A DNA stretch of 64,000 nt from Spisula solida (lineage: Eukaryota > Mollusca > Bivalvia > Venerida > Mactridae). The stretch lies in contig OX365944.1 of NCBI GenBank assembly GCA_947247005.1, forward strand, positions 8,816,501 to 8,880,500, written 5' to 3'. Position 1 is the stretch's first letter. Each line of letters opens with the position of its first letter. The notes under the pieces were generated by a model, which saw nothing but the letters and a program-made list of their open reading frames with translations, did no database searches and was not told the DNA's origin. This document shows, one piece after another, positions 48,829-60,710 of the stretch. The position numbers and the translations under genes are program-made.

Positions 48829-50582
48829 ATTTGGAAATAGTTGATAACCAAAGAAAGTTGTGTATAATAAATGTGTGTAATGTTATAACCCTTCTCTTCG
48901 ATGTACAACGGATTTTCTTTATACTAACTACCAACAATTCCTTACGTAGATAATTGCTCTGAAATATTCATTTTAGTTGACCAATAGTGTTGAAATTCTG
49001 TAAGATACTAGTGAAAGACAATTTTTTTTCATGTTTTTACTTAATTTCAAATTGTTATAAAAATCTAAGCATAAAGTTGGACAGAAAATCATTGAAAATG
49101 TAACTGCCATGCCGGCCTAACGTACTGCTGACGTCAAATACGTGTATCACTTTCATTGGCATAATGCTACATGTGTGAATAATGCATCCAATAGTTAACT
49201 AAAGACGTATAGCCATGGTACTCATATGCCTGCCATATTTTCAGCTGAAAGCATACACATATCTCTCTATCACAAAACAAAAACTGTTTCCTATGCTTTT
49301 AACAGGGAATAAATGACTTTATAATAGAGCGTATAAGGAAATACGTATAAGAAATGTATAGAGATAACACCATTCCACTTATATATTGAGCACCCGTCCT
49401 ATGGTAGCGTCGTATTTCTAAATGCACATGGACCAATATGAATAATATAATTATGTATGTTTATAAACACACAACTGGAAAACTAATAGAATTAGAATTA
49501 GAAGGTCGTAAGTCCAAATCAATATTTTGAGAAAACAAGAAAAAACTGTCTGAAAACTACTCTTTACTTATGGAAACACAAGCTTTTTAACTCCAGTTTG
49601 GTCAACATGAGCACTTCCGATTTTCATGATAATAGGCTCATAAGAAGCGCCATGAGATGCAGATTTCAAATATGCATGAGTCATATAAGGTCGTAAGCAG
49701 TACTTATTCTAAGCCAGTGAATTATGTATGTTGAAAGAGACACAACTGGAAAACTAATCATACATCTGCAATGGGAGAACACAAATTCATGTTGTCACCG
49801 GATATATCATTTGTTTTTTTCATGTATCGTTTGTTAAATGGTGTGTTTTCCAATGAAATAAATTCAAACTAATCAGGATTTATTTATAATTAATCACGTG
49901 ATTTTATAACTGCTGACACTTCAACAATATCAGAACAAAGACTACGTATGTATGTATATTCTCATTGTAATTAAAACAATATCAAAAGAATATTATTATA
50001 TGCATGTGGTTTTCTCTATATTCTCAATTGAATGACGTGCTGAAGTAAAGAAACTGATTAATTTATACGAGATAATATTATTGTCTATACGATTCTCGTT
50101 TAATGCATGTGCATCAGTATATTATAGTGAAAGTTATATATATGTATCAAAAAAACACCAGGAAACGGTCAAGCTTTCACAGTTGATGCTTAACAACAAC
50201 CGACCATAGCAATTTAAATGACTAAATAAAAAAGAGTATATTAAGTCAGACAGGGAAGGCAGCACTCAACTTAACCAGCCGAGCACAGAAAACATTAAAA
50301 ACACACAAAGCACAATGCCCAACTAAACAAGCGCAAATCCGCCCAAGTCCAAGCTGTCGAAAAGTATAATAAATTATAACTAGCTGAATGACCCAGTAGA
50401 AAAGATACAGCAACCAAAAGGCGGAATGCCTACGCTGAATGACCTAGTAACAACAGTAAAACTGCTGAACTACATAGTTATAGCAGCCTATAGTCTCAAA
50501 AGTTAAATAACAGTATTAAAACGTTGAAAGGCCCGTATAGTGGGATGACTTGTTAACTGTAACCAAATTTGATTAAACGTTG
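48829..50582. repeat. MIEAP 3' flank, copy 2
   Basis: Starts with the same ATTTGGAAATAGTTGA that closes the MIEAP-like reading frame and follows 38142-39645, with insertions (for example a repeat at 50250-50545). It starts 103 bases after the transporter stop codon. The transporter gene is therefore bracketed by two copies of one flank. A fragment of the same sequence (49510-49740) recurs again at 50610-50820. Confidence 0.8.
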
Positions 50583-51257
50583 TTTCCCTATGAAATGTTT
50601 TTTTTATTTACGAAGTACAAAGTCGTTATTTTGAGAAAACAAGAAGAAAAAAACTAAAAACTACCATTTACTTATGGAATAACAAGCTTTTTAAACTTCA
50701 GTTTGGTCAACATGACCACTTCTGATTTTCATGAGGCTCATAAGCAGAACTTTTAAATGCAGATTTCAAATATGCATGAGTCTTGTCAGCTCGTAAGTAG
50801 TATTCTAAGCCAGCGAAATGAGTCGTGTCTCAACACAAGTGCAGACATACCGCCGTCAAAAGCAGTGAATAACCTGATCATTAACGATCATTTCTTAAAC
50901 CTGACATTTACTTCAATGAATATTGTGTTTACGGCGAATTCCGAATAATGATCTCGGAACTTGATTTTATTATTACAGGAAGTGAAATATTAAGAACTAA
51001 AATCAGACAAAATCGCTGGTCCTGGACAATTTCTGAAAAGAATATTTTAAACATGGTAAAAAGCTATTATCTTACTTGTTCAACACATTGCACTTCAGTG
51101 TCTTTAAATCTTTTACTTTCATTGCACGACTTATAAATCATGAGTAGGAAGATGCTCTAACTGTGTCACAGTTACATCCTCAAATTACAATATTTTCATC
51201 AAGTAAGTCAAATTCTACATCTTTAATTCGAATCTGTTCAATACATAAGCATACTTG

Positions 51258-51588
51258 TACGAGGGTTGTCCGGAAAGTTTTGAGACAGTGTCTATACCTA
51301 AAAATGTATCGGAAACCAACCAGGCTACTCTCTACGGAGAAAAATGCTACATGTGTGACAACCTCTAAAATGCGTTCATGACGTCGCGCATCTACGAAGT
51401 GCTCCGTTAGTTGTTACCTGTACTTATTATGTTGTTTGTAGTATGTGTTGTCCTCGTGGTACCTTAATGAAACTTTCAGTCATAGTCCATACTAGATTGA
51501 TCTATCAGCTGGTAAAATTTCAAATATAACGTCCCAGTGGTTTGATTTATATGAATGCAGTCTCAAAACTTTCCGGACATCCCTCGTA
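51258..51588. mobile_element. Mariner-type MITE, ~330 bp, TA duplication
   Basis: Ends TACGAGGGTTGTCCGGAAAG then TTTTGAGAC and the complement ending CTTTCCGGACATCCCTCGTA. The terminal TA on both sides is the probable duplication. No transposase frame is present. Confidence 0.92.
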
Positions 51589-51886
51589 TATACACTTGGT
51601 GTTAAAAGGCAATTGTGAAACATGTACGTTTAAGAATGAAAGTTAATGAAAGTTTACCAATGGAATGTCACCAATAAAAACAGACATGCACCAAAATTCC
51701 TTGGTTCAATAACATGAACGGTCAATGTAAATGGTTTGTTTTATTGTATGTACCTTGTATTAATCATAGTATTCAGTAAGTGATTAATGCGCAAAATGTA
51801 TCTGATAAACTAACAACTTTAGCTTTGGTCTTAGTAGGTGTTATTTTTCATATACAACCCCAACTCATGTTCTATCCTATACAAAG

Positions 51887-52530
51887 CTAACCTTATTAGA
51901 AACTCCATGAACCGCAACAACAAATATGGCCGCACCCGTGGCACACGTGAGAAATCCTAACGGCTTTTGAAAGGCCATTTTTCATTGCCTTTTTTGTTTT
52001 AATCAATCGCGCTGTCTGTTACAATTGCCAGAGAGTCTGACTATTACCTGGCTTCGTTTTGGCGATAAAGGCTTAACTTATGAGGCCGAAGCTGGTGATC
52101 CCATTTGGAAGTGTTCGGAGTTTTAGGTGTTTTTTATAGATAATTCCTATCGTAATACTGGCTCACTGTGCCCAGCCAGCATCAACATCAATATCGAGAA
52201 AACTCTCTTGCTGATCGATAGAAAAATGTGTGTTAGAGATAATTACAGATAATGTTTTGTTTTGGATATGTTTATTTAATGTTCCTCAAGCTTGATCAGC
52301 ATGTTTATACATGTATTTTTTATAAAATGTACATGCAATTTAAATATATCCCCACTGGGGTAAAATAACTAAGTCACTAGGTCAAATCACCGACAACCCT
52401 TTTGTAAATAAAAGGGGCTGCATTTTGCTTGATTTGTGTATGATGCTAAATGCGGTTAAATTAATTCACCAAAAAGTGGTATTATTAATTAAAAAAAATA
52501 ACATATGAAAACACTAGCCTTGGTTTACAA
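51887..52530. repeat. 0.6-kb dispersed repeat, copy 2
   Basis: Partner of 4715-5325, same orientation. It ends at the start of the 57-bp tandem repeat, which is absent from copy 1. Confidence 0.8.
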
Positions 52531-52569
52531 CTGGGATATGTTCTTAACGTCTGTTCCGCACATGTGCGG

Positions 52570-52795
52570 GATGTTCTACTCCGAGCACCTTACGAATAAA
52601 ACGGAACTGTCCTTGACAGTGTGCCGAATGTTCTACTCCGAGCACCTTACGAATAAAACGGAACAGTCCTTGACAGTGTGCCGAATGTTCTACTCCGAGC
52701 ACCTTACGAATAAAACGGAACTGTCCTTGACAGTGTGCCGAATGTTCTACTCCGAACAACTTACGAACAAAACGGAACAGAAAGTAGTAAAATGT
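52570..52795. repeat. 57-bp tandem repeat, four units
   Basis: Unit ATGTTCTACTCCGAGCACCT with TACGAATAAAACGGAACTGT and a short tail. Because 57 is a multiple of three, it makes a 19-residue repeat (MFYSEHLTNKTELSLTVCR) in one plus frame and another on minus. The 99-residue plus frame (52505-52804) is probably incidental. Confidence 0.9.
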
Positions 52796-53112
52796 TTAAG
52801 ATGATCAAATTGTAGTAGCAGCCATAATATTGGATGAAGAAATATGCATGTGGATATATTTAAATGTGACTGTTTGCCCGCAATGGCCAATAATTATAAT
52901 ATATATATATTATGACACAAGCGGCCATTGTTGTTGCTGTTATCATGTGACTGTTTTGGCTGCACCACCTCTGTGTTGGGCACAGAAAGAACATGTTCCG
53001 AACAGTGTTCCGGTTTGTTCGTAAGTGTGTTCCACTGTCCGGGATTTGCGGAACAGTGTATAAATTCATTATCACCACAAGCGTTTCAGCAGACGTTTGC
53101 CAAAGGAGTTTA

Positions 53113-53512
53113 ACTTAAGCAAACTTTGATCAACTTAATTCAGCGTTCAGGAACTTACATCAGCGTTATTTCCAAACGTCGGCAAAGTTTTTGCATGTTA
53201 AAATTTTTCAACTTATACAACGTTCTTCAGCGTTTACCAACGATCGTAAACTTTTCAAAACGTTTAGTAACTTTTCATAGCGGATAAAAAAGCAACAACG
53301 CAGGCAATCGTTGTTAAGCGCTTGTAACCGCTAGCGCTGAGAAACGTTCCCAAAACGTTAGCGTGCGTTAGATACACAACGTTCGCAATGTGAACCAAAT
53401 TAATCCTCCCCACGAGCGTAATTTCACCGACGTTTGGGCTCATTTTTCTCACTTATGATACGCTGATCAACGCTGGTACAAACGTTCATAGTGTGAACCC
53501 AGCTTTAACGTC
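53113..53512. repeat. AACGTT/CAGCGTT-rich element fragment
   Basis: Dense short motifs (AACGTTC, CAGCGTT, CAAACGTC) and an end TTCATAGTGTGAACCCAGC. This resembles a decayed non-autonomous element; the boundaries are not clear. Confidence 0.4.
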
Positions 53513-53549
53513 TACTGACTACAGGAAAAAATTACACTATACGATAATA

Positions 53550-54474
53550 CAGTCCAACTTGTACTAGCGACCACGCGTATTAAGCGACCTTTGTCTTAAA
53601 CGACCGGTTTCAAATCCTCCCGACCATATTTGCTCTATATGACAATTGTATTAAGCGACTTTTGTCTTACGCGACCAGCGACTACTGTTTAAGCACTATA
53701 ATTAATTGGTAAAATTGCATTAAGCGACCAAAAAATTGTAAATCACTGGTCGTTTGTAGTGACAGGTTGTTAATTTATACCTGATACCTCGTCATAAATC
53801 ATTGTTTGTTCACACTTCAGAGTTTGTCTTTTGTTAATTGGGCCCCAATTAACACCATTGATAATCACAATTGTGTCCGTAGGGCATGTCAATCATATGA
53901 TTTTAATCCGATTACAAACATTATTACGGATTAATTGTTGTATCTTTTGCTGCAATCAGCTTGTTGTCTCCGTTCATTTAGATTGTGCTAAACCCCGGCC
54001 TATTCCGTATTTGGGGGGTAGCATGGTATGCTATGGCGGTTCTTGTCCCCCATCTATGTTCATGGTAAATGATATTTTGAAAAGGTTATAATTGTCATGT
54101 TTAGATTATGCAATTAAGCATAATAGTCATTTGAAATAAAATGACATATTCACATATTTATGCGTCTGTTTTCTTTATGAACATATGAACTATCTATATT
54201 GTGTTTGACCATGGAAAATTGATAGAATATGAAAGTGAAGATTCAAATGATAAATTGAAATGCTTATGAAGACCATGCATACAAGTAAGAATCATCATAA
54301 AATTTATTTACACACTGATGTTTATCAATTGAAGTTTAAAAGTAATCAGACAGCCTAAAATCGGGAATTCGTTAATTACACTCAATGTTTCTTAAATTTG
54401 TGTTAAACAACCGTTCCGTTAAGTGACCGTTTTCAGACCTTCCCAATGGTGGTCGCTTAATACAAGTTAGACTG
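53550..54474. mobile_element. Pogo/Tigger-like MITE, 925 bp
   Basis: Ends CAGTCCAACTTGTACTAGCG and the complement of CAGTCTAACTTGTATTAAGC. Subterminal repeats of TTAAGCGACC are scattered in both arms. No transposase frame; the TA duplication is not preserved on the right. Confidence 0.75.
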
Positions 54475-54500
54475 GCTGCGAGGGTGATAGTAAATAATAC

Positions 54501-56139
54501 TGAAACGGCACGGGGTCTGCTCCCGAGCACGCCTCAATATTAGACACGTGGGTTCTTTTTAGAACACACGCAAAATGTGTACAAGGAGAACAAACATAAA
54601 TGACAGAATCTGAAAGTAAGATTAAACACAATTTTATTCACATACAATACGAGTTACACATAAATAAACAATAAAATAGACTGATCGCGTTGATTATTCC
54701 TCGTCTACAGGGGTATTTCAGCCTCGTCTGAAAGGGGTCTTCAGCCTCGTCTATAAGAGGACATCAGGGGACATCAATCTACGTCTTGGAATGGATATAT
54801 AGGTACATATGTGAACAATGACCTAATATGCTATATAATTATAATTGACGATAATTATATGTGTATATGATAATTGTGATCATATAGGTATACTGGAACT
54901 GGAACAATATCCGGATAGATATTAAATACGAAGAATTATTCAGGTCAGGGTCTTCTAAGGAACAACAGCAGGAAGATGATTAGATGGGTCTGTACATGGA
55001 CAATAAGGTTTCAATCTACATGGACATAGATTTGTCTAACTAGGCTTTTATGAAATAGCTAACTATGTCTAGAACTACATGGATATAGATTCTAGGTTTA
55101 TCAAGAATTATGGAATTAGTTGTTATGTTTATAATATAGATCCAGATGGATATAGATTCTGGGTCTGTCAAGAGTTGTGGTTACTGGTTCAGATGGCTGA
55201 GACTAAGGTATTAATAATTTATATATAGGAATGTGGCTGGATTTACATGGGCTGATAATCTTGGCTTATCAAGAATATGTCAACTGGCTGTAAAGCCTAG
55301 ATCTACATGGACATAGATTCTAGACCTATCAAGTGGTAAGGCTATTGTTAATATGGCTAGATCTACATGGGCATAGATGTGTCAATAGGAATGGGCTGAA
55401 ATAAAGTACATACAACAAATAGTAATTAAGTTTATTATTTACACTATACCTTTCTCGTATCTGGTGACACAGGCATTAAAGCTTGGATGACTGAGAATGG
55501 GCTGAATTAGATCTACTGAGGTATACTATGTATCTAGTGGCTGTATTTCTGCCAGATAATGGGCTGATTTATGCCTGAATATAATATACTCTATGGTAGA
55601 TTTGCCTGGAAATCGGCTGGACTCAACAAATTATGTGGCCTGGTAACGGCGAAATGGTCGCTATCTAGACAGATACTGACAACACGAGCACAGTGCCAGC
55701 GCGATTTATATAGTACTAGGCTCCGCCCCCTTTACGTCACTAAGTTAATGACGTCATCTATTTACTTCACTCGGAATCGGGCTGATATTCAAACCGCGCC
55801 GTCTCGGACGTCTATAGATATAACGATAAAATCTGAGGGATCCGAAAACTCGGCTGGAAACCGGCTGAAAGTCGGCTGATCGACTCGAATGGCGGTATCA
55901 ACATGGAACGTGAATTATTGACCGATTTAAATGGTGATTTGTACAATAACGACGGGATATCATCGTGATACGCTGTAATGGTGGTTTATAGGAATGCATT
56001 CGGCATTCATTGCTTGTGGTAGGTTGTTTCTGGAATCGTTTATCTCGTCAATATCGGCTCGGAACTGAGTCGGTATGTGTGTTTATTTTGACGATCTTCG
56101 TACACGTCAAACAAAATGAGTGGTGGCTAAGTCGTTACA
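54501..56139 (-). mobile_element. Solo-LTR-like element, 1.64 kb
   Basis: The element is TGAAACGGCACGG...GTCGTTACA on plus, so it starts TGTAACGACTTAG on minus. ATAC flanks both ends (54497-54500 and 56140-56143). On minus it has a CRE (TGACGTCA, 55749-55756), a GC box (55721-55731) and TATATAAA (55706-55713) in promoter order, with AATAAA signals further on at 55431 and 54633. A degenerate ~75-bp repeat (GATCTACATGGACATAGATT) fills 54980-55400. No gag or pol frame is seen. A solo LTR of an unidentified retrotransposon is the best reading; a non-autonomous element with integrase-like ends is the alternative. Confidence 0.6.
55706..55756 (-). promoter_or_regulatory. Promoter-like cluster in the LTR-like element
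   Basis: Reading on minus: TGACGTCA, then GTGACGTAA, GGGGGCGGAG and TATATAAA within about 50 bases. This is a compact arrangement of CRE, GC box and TATA box. No transcript can be confirmed from sequence. Confidence 0.5.
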
Positions 56140-57123
56140 ATACCAACCCGAGAATAGTTATATCACCCTTTACTTGAACTGAATGCACTCATGCAGCAAT
56201 TGGTACACATCTTTATCAATTTGAAGCCTCAGAGATGTCAGGCACATCAATATCTTGTATGATCACATATAATTGGGAGTAGTAAGCCTATCTATACTAC
56301 CATTGTCCATTTCTTAATGCAACCTTAACCGCCTTTAGGCTGCTATGTGAATCCGCATTCAAGTAGTTCCAGAAACTGTCAACATTCCCAATACTGCTAC
56401 ATATGTTTCTCCAATTTTTTAAACTGTTTTATTTTAATCAGCAACATTTGTTCATTCTATGATCAACAATTATTGTGAAACTGTTCGTTAAATCGATATT
56501 TTTGCAGTTAATCACTCCGCCGGGCCGATATCGAACTTATTTCGTTATATGAAAATGACTTGTTCATCAAATGTCAGACCAGGGTCACGTGATGGTTTTA
56601 TCAATGAATCGTTTATCGTCTGCAAAGTACTGTTATGCAATCATATGGTGTGGCTATACTAGCCGCTTTCTATAATATAGATGTCTCACTTTGTGAGGGA
56701 AGTGATTACACGACGGTACTGTAGAATCTGATAAATAGGCGCGTAGTATTATTTTAAAGCCACTTTGATATACGCATCTAATACACATATAACATATAGA
56801 TTAATATGTCCCTTTTTACAATTATTTAGATACCCAACGTGCCTATATAGTCACATATGCCTATTTTGACATTCAAGACATTCAAGACAAGATCGGCAGT
56901 AAAGAAAACGAACATTAAAGGTGTAAAGTCGGTTTAAGCTTTAGTAGCAGCAACCAGATCGCGCCTCCCATGAGTACTCTCAGTGCTTTGATTCTAATTG
57001 TCGCGACGTTTCCTGTACGATACTAGTATGAATCTGTTATTAATGCATTGAAGACGTCAAACACCAATTTGATCATTTGTATATTTGCTTAAATATTCGT
57101 TTCTAAAAATGTATTAAATATGG

Positions 57124-57210
57124 CAAATCATATATTTGAAGGAAGAAGTCCAAGAAGAATGCTCGGAGAAAGAGCAGGCACTGACAAGGTTACAACACGT
57201 TATTACCTCG
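57124..57210 (+). pseudogene. Coiled-coil exon remnant (copy C)
   Basis: Same truncated exon as at 424-510, with one further substitution (ATATTTGAAGG). It carries the same internal deletion relative to copy B, so the deletion came before the A/C duplication. Confidence 0.4.
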
Positions 57211-57886
57211 TCTTATTCTTTACAATATATTCCCGTTTCGTACACTCTACCGTCCAGTATAGATAAGTTTTAAAAAATTGTTGTATAATAAATACTAAGT
57301 TAAAGTTTTGATTTTATTTGGGGGGTCCCTGTGATAATACTTACAGTCCAACATGTATGGAGAGACTATCTAGTTAATATTAAACTCGTTGAACTAAATT
57401 ACTATGATGCTCTACAAGGCTCGTTTCATTCCATACAATCAATAAAAAACACTGTAGTGCACAGACAACCCAAAGCCACACAGAAACGACGGCAGCGCCT
57501 AGCCATCCACGCAAGAGTCAGACATAGAACGAACCATCCACATCCCTAAAATGGATATTTCAAGCAAGCCTATATACTCACTCCGCAATGAATGACACAC
57601 TGTGGACTTCGAAATTTTGTGCATACTTAGCCATAAAGGGAGGTAATTATAAATGATAACTACACTGAAGTGAATCAACAAACGGTTATATGTATGCAAT
57701 TTGGTTAATATAATAATGAGCACTGTTTCTATGTGTAAGTTGTCCTTCCACCTTTATTGATAGGCTAAAGTTACATTGTGTTCCTGGCATTTCCTGCAGA
57801 ACTCTATATGATACTAATATGTAAATGAATTGCATATACTTGTTCTATTTTGAAAGACAAAAAACATTCAAACACAAAATCTTATT

Positions 57887-59060
57887 TCATGCGTCACGAC
57901 TTCTACTTCTGTACTTTCTGTTAGCTGTGGATACTTTTCGATCATGTGATGCAGCACTTCTCACAGTTTGATATTTGTCTGAAATGTCACTACAACTTCC
58001 AGAACCACTCATTCTGGAAAATGGAAACGACATGCCTACTTGTTGATGCTGTGATACAGTTCTTCCCCTTGCTTGACGCATGGCTGACACCGTTTGGTTC
58101 TGTGATGCAGAACCTCCCCGGCCTTGATATATTTCACAAATGTCACCAATCATGTTCTCTTTGAGAAACACACCGCTAATTTGCTTATTTGGTACGAAAG
58201 TGTACTTTTCGATACAACCGGCTACTGATATAGAACCGATAGTGTTTTCATACTCGTGTAATTGGCTTTGGAATTGTTTGACTGTCATAAATAACTGGTC
58301 AGCGTGTTTAGATGTATTCATTTGTTTCATGTCATCACTCATAACCTTTACTGTCTTCTTCACATCTTCGCAAATGGTTTCGGCAGTTTTCTTTCTCTCA
58401 TCATTTTGGTGTCGCAGAACTTGAATCTTGTTTTCTACTTTTGTCTGTAATTTATCTATGCGTTGGTTGACTTCTTTTCTGTACTTCTTCAGTTTAATTG
58501 AAGCTTTTTTCAATGAATCATTGGAGGTGTTTGTTTCTCTAAGAGTTTCCGTTTCAATGCTTGAACATTTCTTCAGCAGTCTATCCATTCTATTTATGGT
58601 GTGTCTGTAAGTCTTGGCTGTTGATAATCCTATCAGAAATATCCGGTATGTAATCAACATTACAAGGCTTGGTGTGGTCAAGTGCTACCAACACACTGCA
58701 TATTAACAAATTATGATCATGGCAGTACAGCTTGATACTTTCCTTTTTATGACGAGGACAGGGTGTTGTTAAGTTGATTGTGATATCAGCATGTACTGAT
58801 GTATCCAGTCGTTGTGTGGGAGGCATAGCATCTTTATCTTGAAGTCTATGGTGCCTGCAAGGTGTTTGCGTTTTGTGGTGGGTATAACAAATACGACACA
58901 GGTGCCCCTGGCAATCTATACAATAACCAAAAGCCGGTATTATCTTCTCATCTCTGTGACACGGAAGACACACCAAACGGTAGTCTTCGTCAGATCCAGA
59001 AACTGATGCCTTGGGTGACCTCCCTCTTCTGCCATTTCTGCAATAAATCAGATTGTTCAA
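57887..59060 (-). pseudogene. B-box/coiled-coil (TRIM-like) gene, frameshifted, copy C
   Basis: Same architecture as 1186-2461: a B-box frame (59060 to 58590, 156 aa) and an overlapping coiled-coil frame (58681 to 57887, 264 aa) joined only by a one-base shift near 58640. The B-box frame differs from copy A by very few residues (for example DCQGHLC for DCQEHLC). The tail has a single 17-residue unit plus a partial, two fewer than copy A. Zinc-ligand Cys/His residues are intact in both copies. The upstream frame alone could make a 156-residue double B-box protein. Confidence 0.75.
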
Positions 59061-59418
59061 GTATTGTCATGATATTTATTTCATAGCCTTGTATTATCCA
59101 AAGTCATATTAAATCTAATATAAACAAAATATCACTATTTAAAGTGTAATGATCCGTTGTGTCGTATTACCTCGGGTTACTTGTGTAATGCCATATCTCG
59201 CGATACCGCTAGAGTAGGTTGAGCAAGATGCGATATAACACAAGTAATAAGAGGTAGTACGGCAAACTCAGCATAACTGCAGTGATATTCCTTTTTTCAT
59301 TCCTACAAAAATAAAAAAAACGCTTTTACGATAGACCGACCCTATGTATGTTTTTCGGTAAATGATATTGAACGTGTATATATCAGTGAGACAAATATAT
59401 CTAGAGTACTACAAGCAT

Positions 59419-59710
59419 TGGTAGACACCGTAAAGCTGAAACCGCCCCCTACTTCGGATGAAAACGAAAGTAGAACTGTGTATCGATTTCGGACGAGGGT
59501 AATTTTCAACCATTATTATGCAAATATTCATGTGATCCACTTCATGTTAAAATAAACATTACAGTGCCTATTTTTTTTTCATTTCAAGTGGATTACATAA
59601 ATAATTATAGAATAATGATTGAAAACTTACCGTAGTCCGAAATCGATACACAGTTCTACTTTCGTTTTCGTCAGATATCCAGGGCTATTTCCGCTGTACG
59701 GTGTCTACCA
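59419..59710. mobile_element. Fold-back MITE (copy C)
   Basis: Counterpart of 2820-3111, with the same ends and centre and a few substitutions. Confidence 0.85.
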
Positions 59711-60073
59711 GTGACAGTATGTATAAATTATGAATTATATTAAGAATATACGTTGATAGGTATAATAAATGCGGTTATCGAGACTGTTGCAGACACGTTT
59801 TAATTTGTCTGTAAATGTATTGAATTACAACAATGTAAACAATTTTACAATATTTGACTTTTCATACCCCATCCACTACCTAAGGTCACGGACTCCAATA
59901 GCACCAAAGACTTATAATAATCTGAACATACATATAAATTAATCAACTATATAAACTTCTATCGACATACCTGTTTGTTTATGTAAATGTTCAGTCCAGT
60001 ATATTAAAGCACTCCGTCAAACAATACAGTTTAAATGAAATTTTAGTTTTCACTTTCTTTTTCTTGACCCACT

Positions 60074-60381
60074 GGTAGACACCGTACAGCGCACAGGTAG
60101 ACACCGTACAGCGCACAGGTAGACACCGTACAGCGCACAGGTAGACACCGTACAGCGCACAGGTAGACACCGTACAACGCACAGGTAGACACCGTACAGC
60201 GCACAGGTAGACACCGTACAGCGCACAGGTAGACACCGTACAGCGCACAGGTAGACACCGTACAGCGCACAGGTAGACACCGTACAGCGCACAGGTAGAC
60301 ACCGTACAGCGCACAGGTAGACACCGTACAGCGAACAGGTAGACACCGTACAGCGCACAGGTAGACACCGTACAGCGCACA
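60074..60381. repeat. 22-bp minisatellite, 14 units (copy C)
   Basis: Exactly 308 bp of the same 22-bp unit seen eight times in copy A. The variant unit with GCGAACA sits third from the right end in both copies, so the six extra units lie to its left. Repetitive open frames on minus are by-products. Confidence 0.97.
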
Positions 60382-60710
60382 GGTATTGATGGATATCATT
60401 GTATGTGTGTGCCTTATATCCGGGAAATAACGCTACCTTGTTGATAGCGGTCTTTGATTTCATCGTGGTGTAACACACACACAATGTTAGCTTAGAAAAA
60501 GCTAGAAGTTGCTCGGTTCGTACTTTGTAACAGGAGAGCTGTGGACATGAACAGAACGATGTGCATTAATGGTTACCCAATTGTGTTTTGGGCTTAACGC
60601 CGTTTCTGAACAATCTATTAGTTATATATGGTTTCGATTAATTTTGGTATAAAACATTCAATTACAAATTTCGTACAATTGTTATATATGATCTTTGTCT
60701 ACACGTACAT

